From Gautieria morchelliformis (taxonomy: Eukaryota > Basidiomycota > Agaricomycetes > Gomphales > Gomphaceae): DNA of 64,000 bases. Positions within the stretch are counted from its first letter, which is position 1; every line of letters begins with the position of its first letter. A program made the translations under genes and the position numbers. Of the stretch, positions 11,396-22,870 are shown one piece after another. The DNA is taken from positions 1-64,000 of the forward strand of contig WHVA01000025.1 of NCBI GenBank assembly GCA_015179125.1, given 5' to 3'. The notes under the pieces were generated by a model. That model was given only the letters and a program-made list of their open reading frames with translations, did not search any database and had not been told where the DNA came from.

Positions 11396-11987
11396 GAATC
11401 TGCTGTATCCACTCACTATTGCCTCTTCGTTGTCGGAATGGATCCCAGACTTTCTTTCATGCTCTCAATTGCAGGCGCGATCTCGTTTTCCACCACACTG
11501 GACTTTCTTTCGATATATTCCCTGCATGTATGATTTACCCTAGCTTTCCATCATATGAAGCACGCCAAAAGTAAGTGGCCCCTGACGTCTGTATCGTTCT
11601 GTCACATCCATTAATCATTTATTTCAGTAAATAGCCAAGCCCTCAAGTTTCCTACACGTCCCGCAGTTTTCTCAGCCCTACTGAATCTCCTTTCAATGCA
11701 TTTCACAAAACGCCGTATGCCTGGCCTCATTGCCGTCCGGCCCTCTCTTCGTCAGAAAACAGCCCTTGACGCTCTTATTTTACGCACTGTAGACCCTAGA
11801 CTTCCTCTGGGCTGCAACTCCTTGCCACTAACTGTGCAGCAATCATGCAAGATATCAAACCTTACGCTTGTCATATGTGTATTCACTTCGAGAGACGAGT
11901 ACTTTCAGAGAGTGGGAGTGACGACCTTGCCGGGTCTGCTGTAGTGGGTTCAGGTTCATACTATTTCTTACAGCATGATTTGACCAT
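11396..11987. other. No gene recognised; intron-like signals
   Basis: Contains several plausible plus-strand splice signals (for example GTAAGT near 11571 and TTTATTTCAG near 11625), which suggests more exons of the gene at 10959 or of another decayed gene, but no recognisable protein can be assembled. Confidence 0.25.
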
Positions 11988-11992
11988 AAAAT

Positions 11993-12490
11993 TGTAGTAG
12001 ACAGGAATTATAGGCAGTAGGTATGGACTTGCTTCTCAGAAGAATAGACTAGAAATTAATTCACTCTCTCAGTGAATTTAGTTGTCACTATAAATATATT
12101 ATACACTACCTAGAAATTAATTCACTACAGAGGATTTCTAGGTCAATAAATCGAAAGAACACTAGACTAATTTACTTGCCTCTCTCAGTGAATTTAGTTG
12201 TCACTGAGAGAGGGGGAAACCTGTCTCACTGTGCATGTACTACTACCCGGCCCTTTAGCGCCCAAGAGCTCGCGCGTCGAAGTCATTTCAGACTCCGCTG
12301 GGTGCAGCCACCTGTGAAAGTAGAAATAACAAAATGAAATGGAGAGGTAGGGAGTGACTGGAAAACTTCGAAAATAATCAAAGAAATGGATGCATGGTAC
12401 AAGAACAATGTGAGAAAAGATTGAAAAATCATACAACAAATTGAATATATTATGCTTGATTTTGGTGCAGGAGCATAAATGCACCCAACA
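11993..12490 (-). repeat. Copia 3' LTR (498 bp)
   Basis: Begins TGTTGGGTGC and ends CTACTACA in element orientation. It is 61 bp longer than the 5' LTR of the same element because a block containing CTCTCAGTGAATTTAG and ATATATTATACACTACC has been duplicated near its 3' end (plus-strand 12060-12125). Confidence 0.9.
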
Positions 12491-12496
12491 CGCCCC

Positions 12497-15400
12497 CTCA
12501 AGCTTAATATATTCCGATTTGCTCGTTGAGGATCTTCACTCTAGGACTAGGAAGTCCTTTAGTGAGAATATCTGCCAACATTTGTTCGGTTGGCAAATAA
12601 ACGAGCTTGGCTTGTTGATTTTTGATTATATCTCGAAGGAAATATAATCTGATGTCGAAATGTTTGGTTCTCGTGTGTTATTGAGTGCCATACGTGATTG
12701 TAATGGCTGATTGATTGTCTGAATAAACTTGGATGGGTCTGTTCAGTGGTTGGAATATTTCAGAAATAAAATGGCGCATCCAGAGAGCCTCTTTGCCCAC
12801 ATGGGTCAGGGCGACGAATTCGGCTTCAGTTGATGAGAGGGCTACTATCGACTGTTTCTGGCAACTCCATGAAACAGTGCCTCCATCAATCTGAAATAAG
12901 TATGCCGAATACGAATGCCTATGACTCTGCGAACCCCAATCCGCATCTGAATACCCCATCAAGCCGTCTCGATTTCTTCCAAGTGTGAGCTTGTAATGCT
13001 TCATGCCTTTCAAATATTTGAAGACACGTTTAACTGCATTCCAATGTGTGCCACCTGGATTTTCGAGGAATTGCGAGAGCAGTGACACCACAAATGCAAT
13101 GTCAGGTTGAGTGGCTACAGCTGCCCACATCAGTGATCCTATGGCTTGCCTGTATGGAAATTTCGACATGGCTTTCTTGCCTCTCTCTGTAGAAGGACAT
13201 TGGTCTTTAGATAATTTAACGGCTGGATCAAGAGGCATAGCATAAGTCTTCGCATCTTCAAGATTGAATTTTTTGATGATCTTCTCGATGTATGTGGGTT
13301 GTGAAATTGCAATGGTTTTCTTCTGCCAGTCTTTCTATTTTGAGGTTCAATAGCCAATGAATCTCGCCTAGATCTTTCATACTGAAGACCTGAGCAAGAT
13401 CTCGTTTGACTTCGTCCAGGACTGACTGATTCTCAGCTGTGATGGTGAGGTCATCCACAGCTGTTGCAATGATCACATGCCCCTTTCCGCCACGTCTATA
13501 AAATACAGCCCCATCTGTGGCTGATGGAGTGAATCCTAACTTGTGGAATTCACCACTTAGATGTTTGTACCATTCCCTTCCAGATCGTTTGAGGCCATAG
13601 AGTGCTTTCTTCAAAAGTAGCACTTCGTCTTTGTCTCCAGACTCATATCCATACGGCTGCTTCATGTAAATAGGTTCAGGCAATGTAGCATTGAGGTATG
13701 CATAGTCCACATCCATTTGATGAATAGGCCAGTCATTCCTAGCAGCAATGGCACATATGATCCGCAGGGAGGATAACCGAGCAACAGGTGAGTATGTCTC
13801 ATCATAGTCGACTCCAAACTTCTGTGTGAAGCCTTGGGTGACCATTCTCGATTTAGGCATTATTGGTTTCCCTTCTTGATTACACTTCCAAAGGTAGACC
13901 CATTTATTACTGACAATATTGGCTCCAGGAGGTGGTTTGGCTTGTTCCCACACTCCCTTGTCGATTAGGGCCTCGTACTCTTTGTCCATTGATTTCTTCC
14001 ATATAGGATTATTCAGAGCTTCGTCTGCATTGCTAGGTTCAATTTGACTCAAATCCAGTGCCTTGTTATTGTTTTGACCGTCGGTTGGAAATGCACTGAT
14101 GGCACACTCATAGCTACTGATGCCATCAATCTCGGAGGATAATTCTTGGTGGAATAAATTTTCTTTATGGTCCTCAACGTCCTCGTAAGCTAGCGTAGTC
14201 ATATGTGCGCCAGCTTGTCTCTGAGTCTGAGACCTTGTTACGGGACCTGTTGGGGCCGGCTGCACTTGTTGTTGACGGATCCTTTCGCTTCTCCTTATCG
14301 GTTCAGCTTCTCTAGGTCTGTCATCAACTGCCTGAATAGGTTGCAGCTCTTCAAGATATTCCTCTGGTGCACTTTCATCAATTTCTTCGATCTTTGCCTC
14401 TTCACTGACTAAGTGACCGGGCACAGGCACTGATGCCGGAATGGCCTTCTTCTCCTCTCTAGACGTAGGTAGCTTGGATTCCTCAATAGAAATGATTGGG
14501 ACCTTTCCCTTCTTCATCTCTGAATCAAACACAATGTTCTGCTCGACAGAAACTTTGTGCGAGTCAGGCCAGTAAACATAATGACCATGACTCTGCGCAG
14601 AAATTCCTATCCACCGAGCTCTCTTGGCACGAGCTGCCAATTTATCTCCCTGAGTGACTTTAACATAGATTTCAGTTCCCCACGCATGAATGTCTTTAAG
14701 ATTCAGCTTCTCATGGTGAATCATTTCGTAGGGCGTTTTATCCGGTAGAGCTCTTTTATGCGTCCTGTTCCTAAGATAATTGGCATGCTGTATCGCATAG
14801 CCCCATAATATCTTAGGAAGGCCTGATTCCAGCAGCATGGCACGAGTTCTCTCAGTGAGAGTTCGGTTCAGACGTTCAGCAACACCATTGGACTCTGGTG
14901 TGTCGTGTACCGTCAACTGATGTTTCGTGCCTTGTTTGGCTAGATGCTGTTCGAATTCAGAGCTCGTATACTTGCCCCCTCGATCAGAAACAAGTGCCTT
15001 GATGTGCACATTTCTCTGGCGAAGCATTAAAGCCTCGTAGAGCTTGTACTTTGAGAATGCTTCTGATTTGTTCGCCATGAGATAGATCACCGATTCTCTT
15101 GAGTAGTCATTGATAAAAGAGACATAATATGACTTTTTATCGATTGTGAGGTGTCTTGCAGGTCCCCAGACATCAGAATAAATTCTGTCACCGAATTTTG
15201 ATGTTCGGTCTCTGGGTTCTCGAGGAAGAGGTTTGCGTGCAATCTTGGCCTGAATACACGCATCACAGACAATTCTATTGCCTGTGGAGCTCAGTTCAAT
15301 GCCCAATATCATGCCACGATTTAATAGATGTTGTAGGGACTTTTGTGAGATGTGCCCCATTTTTTGATGAATTTCCATGGCAGACAAACACATATGGGCT

Positions 15401-16746
15401 TGAGCACTTGGTGACTGGAGGTCTAGTCGATATAAGCCATTGACCTTTGGTGCTTGCATCAATACCTTTCCAGCAGCGTTAGATATTGTGCATTTCTGGC
15501 CACCGAGTCGAATATCATAGCCAGCATCATCGCACCGACCGATCGAAACGAGGGTAGCAGCAATCTTTGGTGCATAGTATGTATCTTGCAAAGTGACTTC
15601 TACTGTTTTATCTCCAACCTTATTGGATAATACAAGCAGTCCTGAACCGAAGGCATCAAAGGTGCCTTTGTTGGCTGCTCGGATCGTCCTCGGCTGTGAG
15701 AATTGACAGTAGTTCCTCAATAAATTTTTATGAGGAGTCATATGCGATGTCGTTCCAGTGTCGAGTATGACTATAACTCCTGAGGATGTGCTCAGATTGA
15801 AATTAGAGCACTCGTCGAAATTGGTGAAGGCAAGGTGCCCATCATCACTTTCCTCAGAAGAGGACTCTTCTTCGGCAACATTCACTTTTGCTTTACCCTT
15901 CTTCTTCTTCTTGCCTTTGGCTTTTTTCTTCTGACGTGGTCCTTGACCTTCTTTACCACCTCCCTTAGCCCAGCAATTTTCGATGGAATGTCCAGGCTTT
16001 TTGCAGTTGGTGCATATATGCACCTTCTGCCCCTTTTGGTCCTTCTTAGTAGATGAACCAATAAACACCTGCTCTTCTTGCGGGAGTGTTTTCTTCCTGT
16101 CATACTGAGCCTTTAGTACCCTAATAATGTTATCAGGGCCTAATGGCATCCTGCATTCTTCAAGCGAAGTGGTGAGGGCATTCATGACCGCCTCATAGGA
16201 TGGTGGAAGTGACGCAAGGATAATGTCCATGAATTCTTCTTCAGAAACTCTGGCTCCCATCTCATTAAGACGAGCATATAGGTCTTGGGCCTTGTCCAAA
16301 TGATCTCTCAAGTCTCCATCCTCAGGACATCTCATACTGCGGAGTTGTCTCTGCAGGCTGGTGAGGACCATCTTGGGCTTTTTGGTCATTTCATTGACCA
16401 GTGAATCCCAAGTCTCTTTTGCTGTCTTTTGCTTCTGTAGCATCAGAGCTAATGACTCTGACACTGAGACGATAATTTGGGTCTTGGCTTGTCCTTCTCT
16501 AGCAAGATATCTCTCCAGCTTCTCCTCAGCCTTATCCATCTGAGTTTCCTCAGCTTCTGTAAGAATATGGCCTGGGGGCATAACTGGAGGATCAGGAGGT
16601 CGAGTGACTCTCCCTTCTACATGCTTGAGTAGATTTTTGGACTCGAAATAGCTGATGAGAGTGGCTTGCCACAATGGCCAATTACTTCCATCAGTAGCAA
16701 GCTTCTCAACACCCAATAGCTTCTCTGAAGTGTCTCCGGGGCCCGT
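12497..16746 (-). pseudogene. Copia gag-pol polyprotein, two breaks
   Basis: The main open part (16716-13258) holds a UBN2-type gag, the knuckle CTNCKKPGHSIENC near residue 240, protease ILDTGTTSHM, GAG-pre-integrase HQKMGHIS, the integrase core with VSDRGGKYTS and ESNGVAERLNRT, and RT with the catalytic pair in AVDDLTI. No ATG opens the frame: upstream codons include an ACG within GTTACGGGC at about 16744, which may be a mutated start. Near 13330-13345 the frame breaks (consistent with loss of 2 bp), then RT and RNase H continue (13238-12678; YSDADWGS, STEAEFVAL, DNQSAI). A TAA at 12680-12678 replaces a probable CAA; the tail (HTRTKHFDIR, LADILTKGLPS) continues to about 12497. Confidence 0.9.
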
Positions 16747-16751
16747 AACCC

Positions 16752-17188
16752 TGTAGTAGACAGGAATTATAGGCAGTAGGTATGGACTTGCTGCTCAGAA
16801 GAATAGACTAGAAATTAATTCACTACAGAGGATTTCTAGGTCAATAAATCGAAAGAACACTAGACTAATTTACTTGCCTCTCTCAGTGAATTTAGTTGTC
16901 ACTGAGAGAGGGGGAAATCTGTCTCACTGTGCATGTACTACTACCTGGCCCTTTAGCGCCCAAGAGCTCGCGCGTCGAAGTCATTTCAGACTCCACTGGG
17001 TGCAGCCGCCTGTGAAAGTAGAAATAACAAAATGAAATGGAGAGGTAGGGAGTGACTGGAAAACTTCGAAAATAATCAAAGAAATGGATGCATGGTACAA
17101 GAACAATGTGAGAAGAGATTGAAAAACCATACAACAAATTGAATATATTATGCTTGATTTTGGTGCAGGAGCATAAATGCACCCAACA
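16752..17188 (-). repeat. Copia 5' LTR (437 bp)
   Basis: Starts TGTTGGGTGC at 17188 and ends CTACTACA at 16752 in element orientation, followed by the element interior. It lacks the 61-bp duplication seen in the partner LTR. No classical tRNA-complementary site beginning TGG was found just inside it. Confidence 0.92.
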
Positions 17189-17193
17189 AAAAT

Positions 17194-17732
17194 TTCATTA
17201 GGAGGCCGAATGTCTGGAAAGAGATCAAGTCAGCCCATCTCCACTCCCTACTCGCTTCGATTCCCGGCTCGTTCGACAATGATGCTCGACTCTGCACGCT
17301 CGACTTGGACACTCGATTATTGCAGTCTAGCTCTGATTTTTCTCTCTATTCCATACTTGATGTTTGCGCCTATGCTTTGCTAAGCTATTGCCTGTCCTGT
17401 ATTTATGACCTGAAATAAAGTTCATTTGTGGCTATATACAAGTCCCAAAAGCACTTGAATACCGTGCAAAGACCGCTGCCGGCAAGCCACAGAATGCGCT
17501 AAAATGTTCATGATCACTACTGAATTTCAGCCCGTGCCGATCGGAGGAAAAAAACTTAAGGTAGCCGGTTCCAAGCTCCTTTAGAACTTCTTAGCAGTCC
17601 CTTATGAACTGATTCTCCAGGCGCCGATTGTACTGATTTTCAGGGGGCGCTGTTCCTGCAGTGAGCATGGCCTCATGACACAGGCCTCCAAGTCACAATT
17701 GAGTACTGTACCGGCATGTGTAGACTTATATG
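17194..17732. other. No gene recognised
   Basis: Ordinary mixed sequence with no long open frame, repeat or motif that I recognise. The right part may be the 3' flank of the pseudogene at 17733-18650. Confidence 0.3.
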
Positions 17733-18650
17733 CTATTTCTGTTTCTTATGTGTTGTGGAAGAGGGCCCAGCTATTAAGAATCTTTTTGTTGTACTCATTC
17801 CCAAGGTGGCCGGAGCACTATCATCTCCTGCACATCTGCTACCAATGTATTTCTTGCCAATTAGGTAGTGAATCAAAGCAACCTGAACTTCCACGATAGC
17901 ACCCAGCAAACAGCGCTTATAATCTTTCGGTGCAATGATAGAGTGGTCAAGGTCATACACAGGGAGCAGGTTGATGTTCTGAGTCTCTTTCATGACATCT
18001 AATTCATCGTGCCCAGCCTGTCTGATGGGCCAACCATCAAAAGATAGCTGCTTAATTTTTGCTTTGAGGGCTGTAGTGATGGCCATGACAGCCCACTTTA
18101 ACATTGCACACACACCTTGTCCTGTTCCCTGAGATCATATCCATCATTGGAACTGTCTCGTAATTGGTGAGCTCTGAGCAACCCCAGGCGGCCTCCGCAA
18201 GGTTTGCGAGTCTGAGGTGGAATAGGTGGTGAGGGGTGTAAACTGCTATTGATGGAAGCTGAGACTCTCTGGCACGATAAGTGGACTGCGTCTGCGATTT
18301 CACTTGGGCCGCTTCCTTCGCTTCAGCTTCTTTGGCGCGTCGTTCTCGTGCTTGTTGAATTTTCACCATTTGGAGTTCTAGGGACAGGTCAGTGCACTAG
18401 AATTAGCATAACACACCAGGCACTTGCTCCACTCGCGTCCTTTTTCCGTCATCCCGTGAGTCATGCCTTTGGTGCGAGACGAGTCTGCGTGCTCAGTGAT
18501 GGCAGTGGCGCGGGTGCTTGTCTTTGGGGCATTATTTGTGAGGGGAGCTGCGGCCTTACCCATATTCGGCTTTCTGGGGGCTGCACTGGGTGTAGGAAGC
18601 TGTCGCAGATCGATTTCTTGAAGGGCTCGACATTTCTGCTTCATCGTCGT
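17733..18650 (-). pseudogene. Unnamed repeat-associated protein, decayed
   Basis: Three minus-strand coding stretches in different frames look like one decayed gene. They are a Lys/Pro-rich start (MKQKCRALQEIDLRQLPTPS, 18644), a Lys/Glu/Ala-rich helix (MVKIQQARERRAKEAEAKEA, 18369) and an ordered end (KWAVMAITTALKAKIKQLSF, then LLPVYDLDHSIIAPKDYKRC and IVEVQVALIHYLIGKKY, 18113 downward). From memory this last part resembles an unnamed protein family that is abundant in agaricomycete genomes; I cannot name it. Stops and frame changes separate the parts. Confidence 0.4.
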
Positions 18651-18828
18651 GTGGAATCGAAGGCTGTGGTTTGATGCAAGTTGGCAGCGAGGTGGTGGTT
18701 TGATGCAGGTTGGCAGCCAGTCACATGACTGGGGGTGACGGCGATCGTAGACCGAACGATCTGACGTATGAAAAAAAAATTGTTATCATCGTACTGACAC
18801 ATCTACATACTCAGACTCAGACTCGCAA

Positions 18829-19644
18829 ATGTCCGATGATATTAGTGACAATGAATCTGACAGGCCTGCCGACATTTCAATTCCCCTGTTATCATCACAT
18901 TCCACCAAGTGGCAACTTGCCAAGGAGCCTCCATGTCCTCATGTGTCCCTGCAATTTCTCAAGGATAAGCACGGTGCTGTGGATATCGTCCCGGCTCTCA
19001 CAACGTACCTGGCAACCAAAGTGCCTGGTAGCCGAGTGACCCCATCCAACTACGACCTCGTCGATGTCTATGCCAAGATATCGAGGTTCCTCCTCTCCCC
19101 TCAACGACTCACCGATGAGACACAAAAGGATAGCGTCCGCGCCACTCCTTTTCGGCACGAACGCAAGCAAGTCATCCCGCAGCACTTTGACACTGCCCTT
19201 GTGCATGACTACCTGGAAGCCAAAGACATAGGTCTAAAAGGTGAGTCAACATGCGATCCGCAGTATGCTACAAAACTCACACACACTCAAGGCTATCGCG
19301 TTGCCCGTGTCCGAGTCATTTTCAGGCTCCCAGATTGGTTCCATTGTGATCATACATTGGCGTATATTGAATGGTTCAGACAAATTGGAGAGCCTAACGA
19401 ACCGCTGCGCATGTCACCGGTATCATACGCGACACGAGAAGGACGTCACCATGTGGCCATAGTTCCCATTCATTCGATCCTGCGCAGTTGCCATTTGACA
19501 CCGAAATTCGGTCGTCAGCGCAATGCAACCTGGACAGCGGAAAACGTACTGGATAAATGCTCGGACTTTTTTCTGAACTCTCATCTTAGTATATACATGT
19601 TCCAGATGTGCTACGGCGATTTTGTATTAGAGGACAATACCTGA
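18829..19644 (+). CDS. Transposon-associated protein (Plavaka/KDZ-linked type)
   Basis: An open frame of 271 codons starts at ATGTCCGATGAT. Its last third (GYRVARVRVIFRLP, LAYIEWFRQIG, AIVPIHSILRSCHLTPKFGR, WTAENVLDKCSDFFLNSHLS) matches, from memory, the C-terminal part of proteins found in agaricomycete CACTA-like (Plavaka) and KDZ transposons. A 51-bp segment at 19241-19291 has a strong donor (GTGAGT), a CTCAC branch-like site and an AG end. It is a multiple of three without stops, so the spliced product is 17 residues shorter and joins IGLK to GYRVARV, which reads better. No catalytic residues are visible, so this is probably the tail of a longer transposon protein. Confidence 0.5.
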   Translation: MSDDISDNESDRPADISIPLLSSHSTKWQLAKEPPCPHVSLQFLKDKHGAVDIVPALTTYLATKVPGSRVTPSNYDLVDVYAKISRFLLSPQRLTDETQKDSVRATPFRHERKQVIPQHFDTALVHDYLEAKDIGLKGESTCDPQYATKLTHTQGYRVARVRVIFRLPDWFHCDHTLAYIEWFRQIGEPNEPLRMSPVSYATREGRHHVAIVPIHSILRSCHLTPKFGRQRNATWTAENVLDKCSDFFLNSHLSIYMFQMCYGDFVLEDNT

Positions 19645-19816
19645 TTCGTTGTAACAAAAGAATGCGCAAGAGGATGGCGCTGCTGACCTGTTAAAAAAAA
19701 CTTAGGAAGTGACGAGATCCGTGGAGAAGGGGACGAGGTGGGCATGGGTGTGGCAGTCTGGGCCAGTGTGATGCTAAATGCGAAGTGATCAAGCTGCGAT
19801 CATCATGATTAGGTTA

Positions 19817-20300
19817 TCAAACGACTGAACTAAATATGTTTACCAGGGTGGTATGTATGGCGGGCCTCTCATATCCATCGCCAACCTGCGACACGTACAC
19901 GACGAAGAAGCCTTCCGGAAACTTCCATGTTGTAGTGTCGAGGATGATCGGGCGGTTGCGTAAAGCTTCGGCGAGAGCAAGTTGAGCAGCTCGACTGGCG
20001 CGCTCCAAATTGGAAATGACGACGACTTGAGGTAGATATGCAAGCCGAGTGTCAACAGTATGCAGTTCTGTTCGGGGCCGTGGAAGGCGAGAAGCACTTG
20101 GAGGTGGCACAGTACTGTCTGACCCTTCTGTAAAGTGGGTGGAGGGTGGTGGTAGGCTGGTGCAAGATGGTCTTCGTTTAGACGAAGACGAACCACTGGA
20201 AGGGGATACGAAGAGGGATTCCATGAATTCTCCTAGGGGTTGAGGGGAGCGAACGTTAACGGGCTTGGCTTGCACTCCGAATAATGTGGAGAGAACCTGC
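19817..20300 (-). pseudogene. AAA+/Mg-chelatase-like ATPase fragment
   Basis: The minus-strand frame runs from an apparent acceptor (GGCAG before 20300) with VLSTLFGVQ to a TGA at 19817. A Ser/Pro-rich linker is followed by YLPQVVVISNLERASRAAQL, an ALAEALRN helix, and WKFPEGFFVVYVS with ERPAIHTTL. From memory this resembles the Walker B/sensor 1 part of the magnesium-chelatase-like AAA+ proteins of fungi, where the last motif normally continues into a LLDKF block; here it ends in NIFSSVV. The Walker A part is absent upstream. It may be a truncated copy, or the 3' end may splice at the GTAAAC after 19845. Confidence 0.4.
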
Positions 20301-20638
20301 CAGTGCGCAACATGGGCGTGAAGATACTTGACCTACCCGTACGATGAGCAGTATGATAGTATACGAAAGGCAAAGTAGATGGGCACCTGGCGCTCATACG
20401 GCAAAGGACAAACGCGAAGTCATATACAAGTCACTAGTAGTGGCCACATGTGATCCAGCCACGTAGACTACGTTGATCCGGCATTATTACGTCGGACTAT
20501 GGAGGTTATGGAGGCATCTGCGATATACGTCGGCCTACACAGGCTACATAGGCAGGCCTGAGTTACGTGGACAGCAGTAGTGCCCGTCGGCCGATGTATT
20601 TTTGGGCTCAGCTACCAGGTTTTCGGCGTTTTCCTGAT
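20301..20638. other. No gene recognised
   Basis: No long open frame or known motif. It separates the ATPase fragment from the NLR 5' copy; the left end of the segmental duplication falls at about 20638. Confidence 0.3.
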
Positions 20639-21031
20639 GAAGATGAATATCGCTGACTTGCCTGCTACCCCCAGACCTGCCAGAGCTTCAGCCATTGCCT
20701 CGAGTTGATGGTTACGGTGGAAATTGGACAGTCCAGTGCTGCTACCTCGTGTTGTGGCAATGCCATTGTGCCATTTTGGGCCTGCCTAAAAAAGAAGGTG
20801 TGACAGTCACGGAGATGTTCGCAGACAGTGCCTCACACAGGCAATATTGGAGGCATCCAGACTTGGACCTGGGCGAACCAAGTGGAAACTGGGCTTACCG
20901 ATAGTCACCCAGTGATCACCAAGAAGAGACATACTGTAGCCGCACGATCACCAATGGCTCCGCGATATTTGTGGACGTGGGGCAATGGCTTGGCAAGTCC
21001 ACGTGGTGCGTGACACACCCAAATATGGCTC
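20639..21031 (-). pseudogene. Duplicated promoter and exon 1 of the NLR gene
   Basis: On the minus strand the 34-nt exon 1 of the NLR gene (45427-45460, MAEALAGLGVA) recurs base for base at 20662-20695, followed by the same GCAAGT donor and about 20 bp of intron. Similarity stops at about 20639, so no further NLR exon is present. Upstream, about 335 bp (20696-21031) match 45461-45785 with scattered differences. This is a 5' fragment of an NLR paralogue or of the same gene after segmental duplication. It cannot make an NLR, but it still holds the promoter region and first exon. Confidence 0.75.
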
Positions 21032-21244
21032 AGACCCTGCCTTGCTTAGACTCGTATAAAATTTTACAGCGCCATTTTTTCTACAGTACTTACAGTATCA
21101 CATTAATGACCAATTGTAAGTCCAACTGCTACCGTACTGTGCATGTATTCACTCTCTGCTAGGGAATTAGATATCGACTCTATATATTATATTGATGTCA
21201 ATTTTGTAGCCTGAGAACAGCGAGGGTGAGCTGCCCTGTGCTAT

Positions 21245-21459
21245 ATACTAGTGACACGACGGGCTGTGAGGTGGAACCATCCTGAAATGTACGGAATATG
21301 TTGAGAGTTCGTGGACATTCGTAAACTAGGCCAAGTGATCGATCTACTGCTTTCAACGGTGACAGAGCTGGGTTTGTACACACACTAATTGGCAGAGTGC
21401 GGGTGCAGGCGACGGCACAGCCAACAAAGGGGTCCGATTTATTGAACCCAGCATCGCAT
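21245..21459 (+). repeat. R2 repeat copy 1, left part
   Basis: Matches 45790-46010 (shared block GGAATATGTTGAGAGTTCGT and ATCTACTGCTTTCAACG) and stops at GCATCGCAT, where the CACTA-like element begins. The right half of the same repeat continues at 31427 with GCATGCAGTCCGTT; uninterrupted copies have the joined sequence. Confidence 0.85.
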
Positions 21460-21487
21460 CACTGTGGATAGCGGAACCACTGAAAAC
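21460..21487 (+). repeat. Left terminal inverted repeat
   Basis: Begins CACTGTGGATAGCGGAACCA. The complement of the right end (31399-31426) matches 27 of 28 bases; the one difference is C/T at repeat position 21. Confidence 0.9.
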
Positions 21488-22019
21488 CTTTAGTTTCAAC
21501 CATTGAAATTTCAGTGGCTAAATCACTACGTTCTGTGCATAACCCACTGAGTTTCCGAGATAAAGCCACTGAATTGTTTTCAGTGGAAAAGTGTTCATAC
21601 CCGTGAGTTTATTTCAGTGTGCATATCATGTAATTTCAGTGAGTTATTATGGTATTTCCATGTTTAAATCATTGGATTTAAGTAGTAATATCATACAAAT
21701 TCAGTGTTTATATCATGGACACTATAATGAGTTATCACCGAGGTTTCATGGGGTAATCACGGAATGTCGGCTCAAATACACCAATAACTCAGCGTAACAA
21801 GAGTGGAAATACCCATGGGTGGCTCCCTGCATTCCCGTGATTTATTTTCCGTTTTTCATTTGTTAGAGCCTGAGCTAGAAGGCGGATTTTCTGTGACTTG
21901 GGCACCCAAAGCCAGTGAAAGATCCAATGAAATATAGTGAAATAGCAGTCTATTTCTGGATGATATTCTAGTAATAACAGGCATATAAGATGTAAAATAC
22001 CTGCCAAGTCATTGAATTT

Positions 22020-22870
22020 CTACGGAGATACCACTGTATTCCATCGTCCGGCGGGTCGGGGAAGGCGGCCGCGAGCGTGGCGTGCAGATAGCGCTCCGCA
22101 AGAGACGTGTCCGGGGCGCACGGTGTCATGGCGCGGGGTGGCGGACGCAGACCTGGTGTGGGTGCGGTGGTGGACTGTTGTTGGGGAATGGCCACCAAGA
22201 AATACTGCAGCTACCAGTGCAGGAACTTTGCATACAGCTTCGGGGTGTGCGTCTCATTGACCAATGCCGCGGGCGACAAGAGCACCTAGACGAAGCGTGT
22301 GACAAGTGCCACAATGCGCGCGTGCTGCTCCATGTCCAACAAGGCCGCGAACTCAGGGTGTAGCATCCACAACAACATCATTCAAAACACCCGCAGAAAA
22401 AAAAACGGCAGCCAACGCACCTTGAGCAGGAACACGCGCAGAACTCACCCATCACGAAGAAGCAGTCGAGCGCATATCGCAGGATCTCCAGTGGCGCATG
22501 CATGTCGATCAAATGCTTCACGACTGCGGTTGTGGCTTGCAGACACTAACGAGAGAGAAAGACGCACATTAGTCCAACCAGCCCATCCCGTCCACCCCAC
22601 GAAGATGTCCCGCGCCTCGACGCCGCAGCGCTTCCACGCCGCCTCGAAGCCGAACGAGTACATCACAAGACGCATATAGTAAGTTTACAGTGTCGGGAAA
22701 AAAAAAACAAAAACACGACGACTTACCGACAGTGGACAAAAACGGACATCACTCATACACGCTCGACACCTTATGCAGCACCGACCCGAACGGCTGTGTC
22801 GTGTCATCGTCACTTCATCAGTCCGCAGTCCCAACACCCCGCACCGCACGTGCTGGCAATCAAGCGTAAG
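22020..22870 (-). pseudogene. Fungal_trans-type transcription factor, decayed cargo
   Basis: Minus-strand fragments in several frames follow the order of a fungal_trans (Zn2Cys6 factor middle homology) domain: TQPFGSVLHKVSSVYE, then YSFGFEAAWKRCGVEARD, then AVVKHLIDMHAPLEILRYAL, then HPEFAALLDMEQHARIVALV followed by VLLSPAALVNETHTPKLYAK, ending in a Pro/Ala-rich stretch near 22030. In-frame TAG codons interrupt the fourth part. Intron-like spacers remain between the parts, so the gene was not copied through mRNA. The DNA-binding zinc cluster is not seen. It lies wholly inside the CACTA-like element, which suggests capture by the transposon. The family call is from memory of the motif order. 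Confidence 0.55.

Larger units (their letters stand above)
11993..17188 (-). mobile_element. Ty1/copia element, nearly complete
   Basis: Minus-strand copia retrotransposon bounded by LTRs at 16752-17188 (5') and 11993-12490 (3'). A perfect 5-bp duplication AAAAT flanks it at 11988-11992 and 17189-17193. A polypurine tract (GAGGGGGCG) sits next to the 3' LTR. The order is gag, zinc knuckle, protease, integrase, RT, RNase H, which is the copia order. It is inactive because of a frameshift and a nonsense codon in the 3' part of the ORF. Confidence 0.93.
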
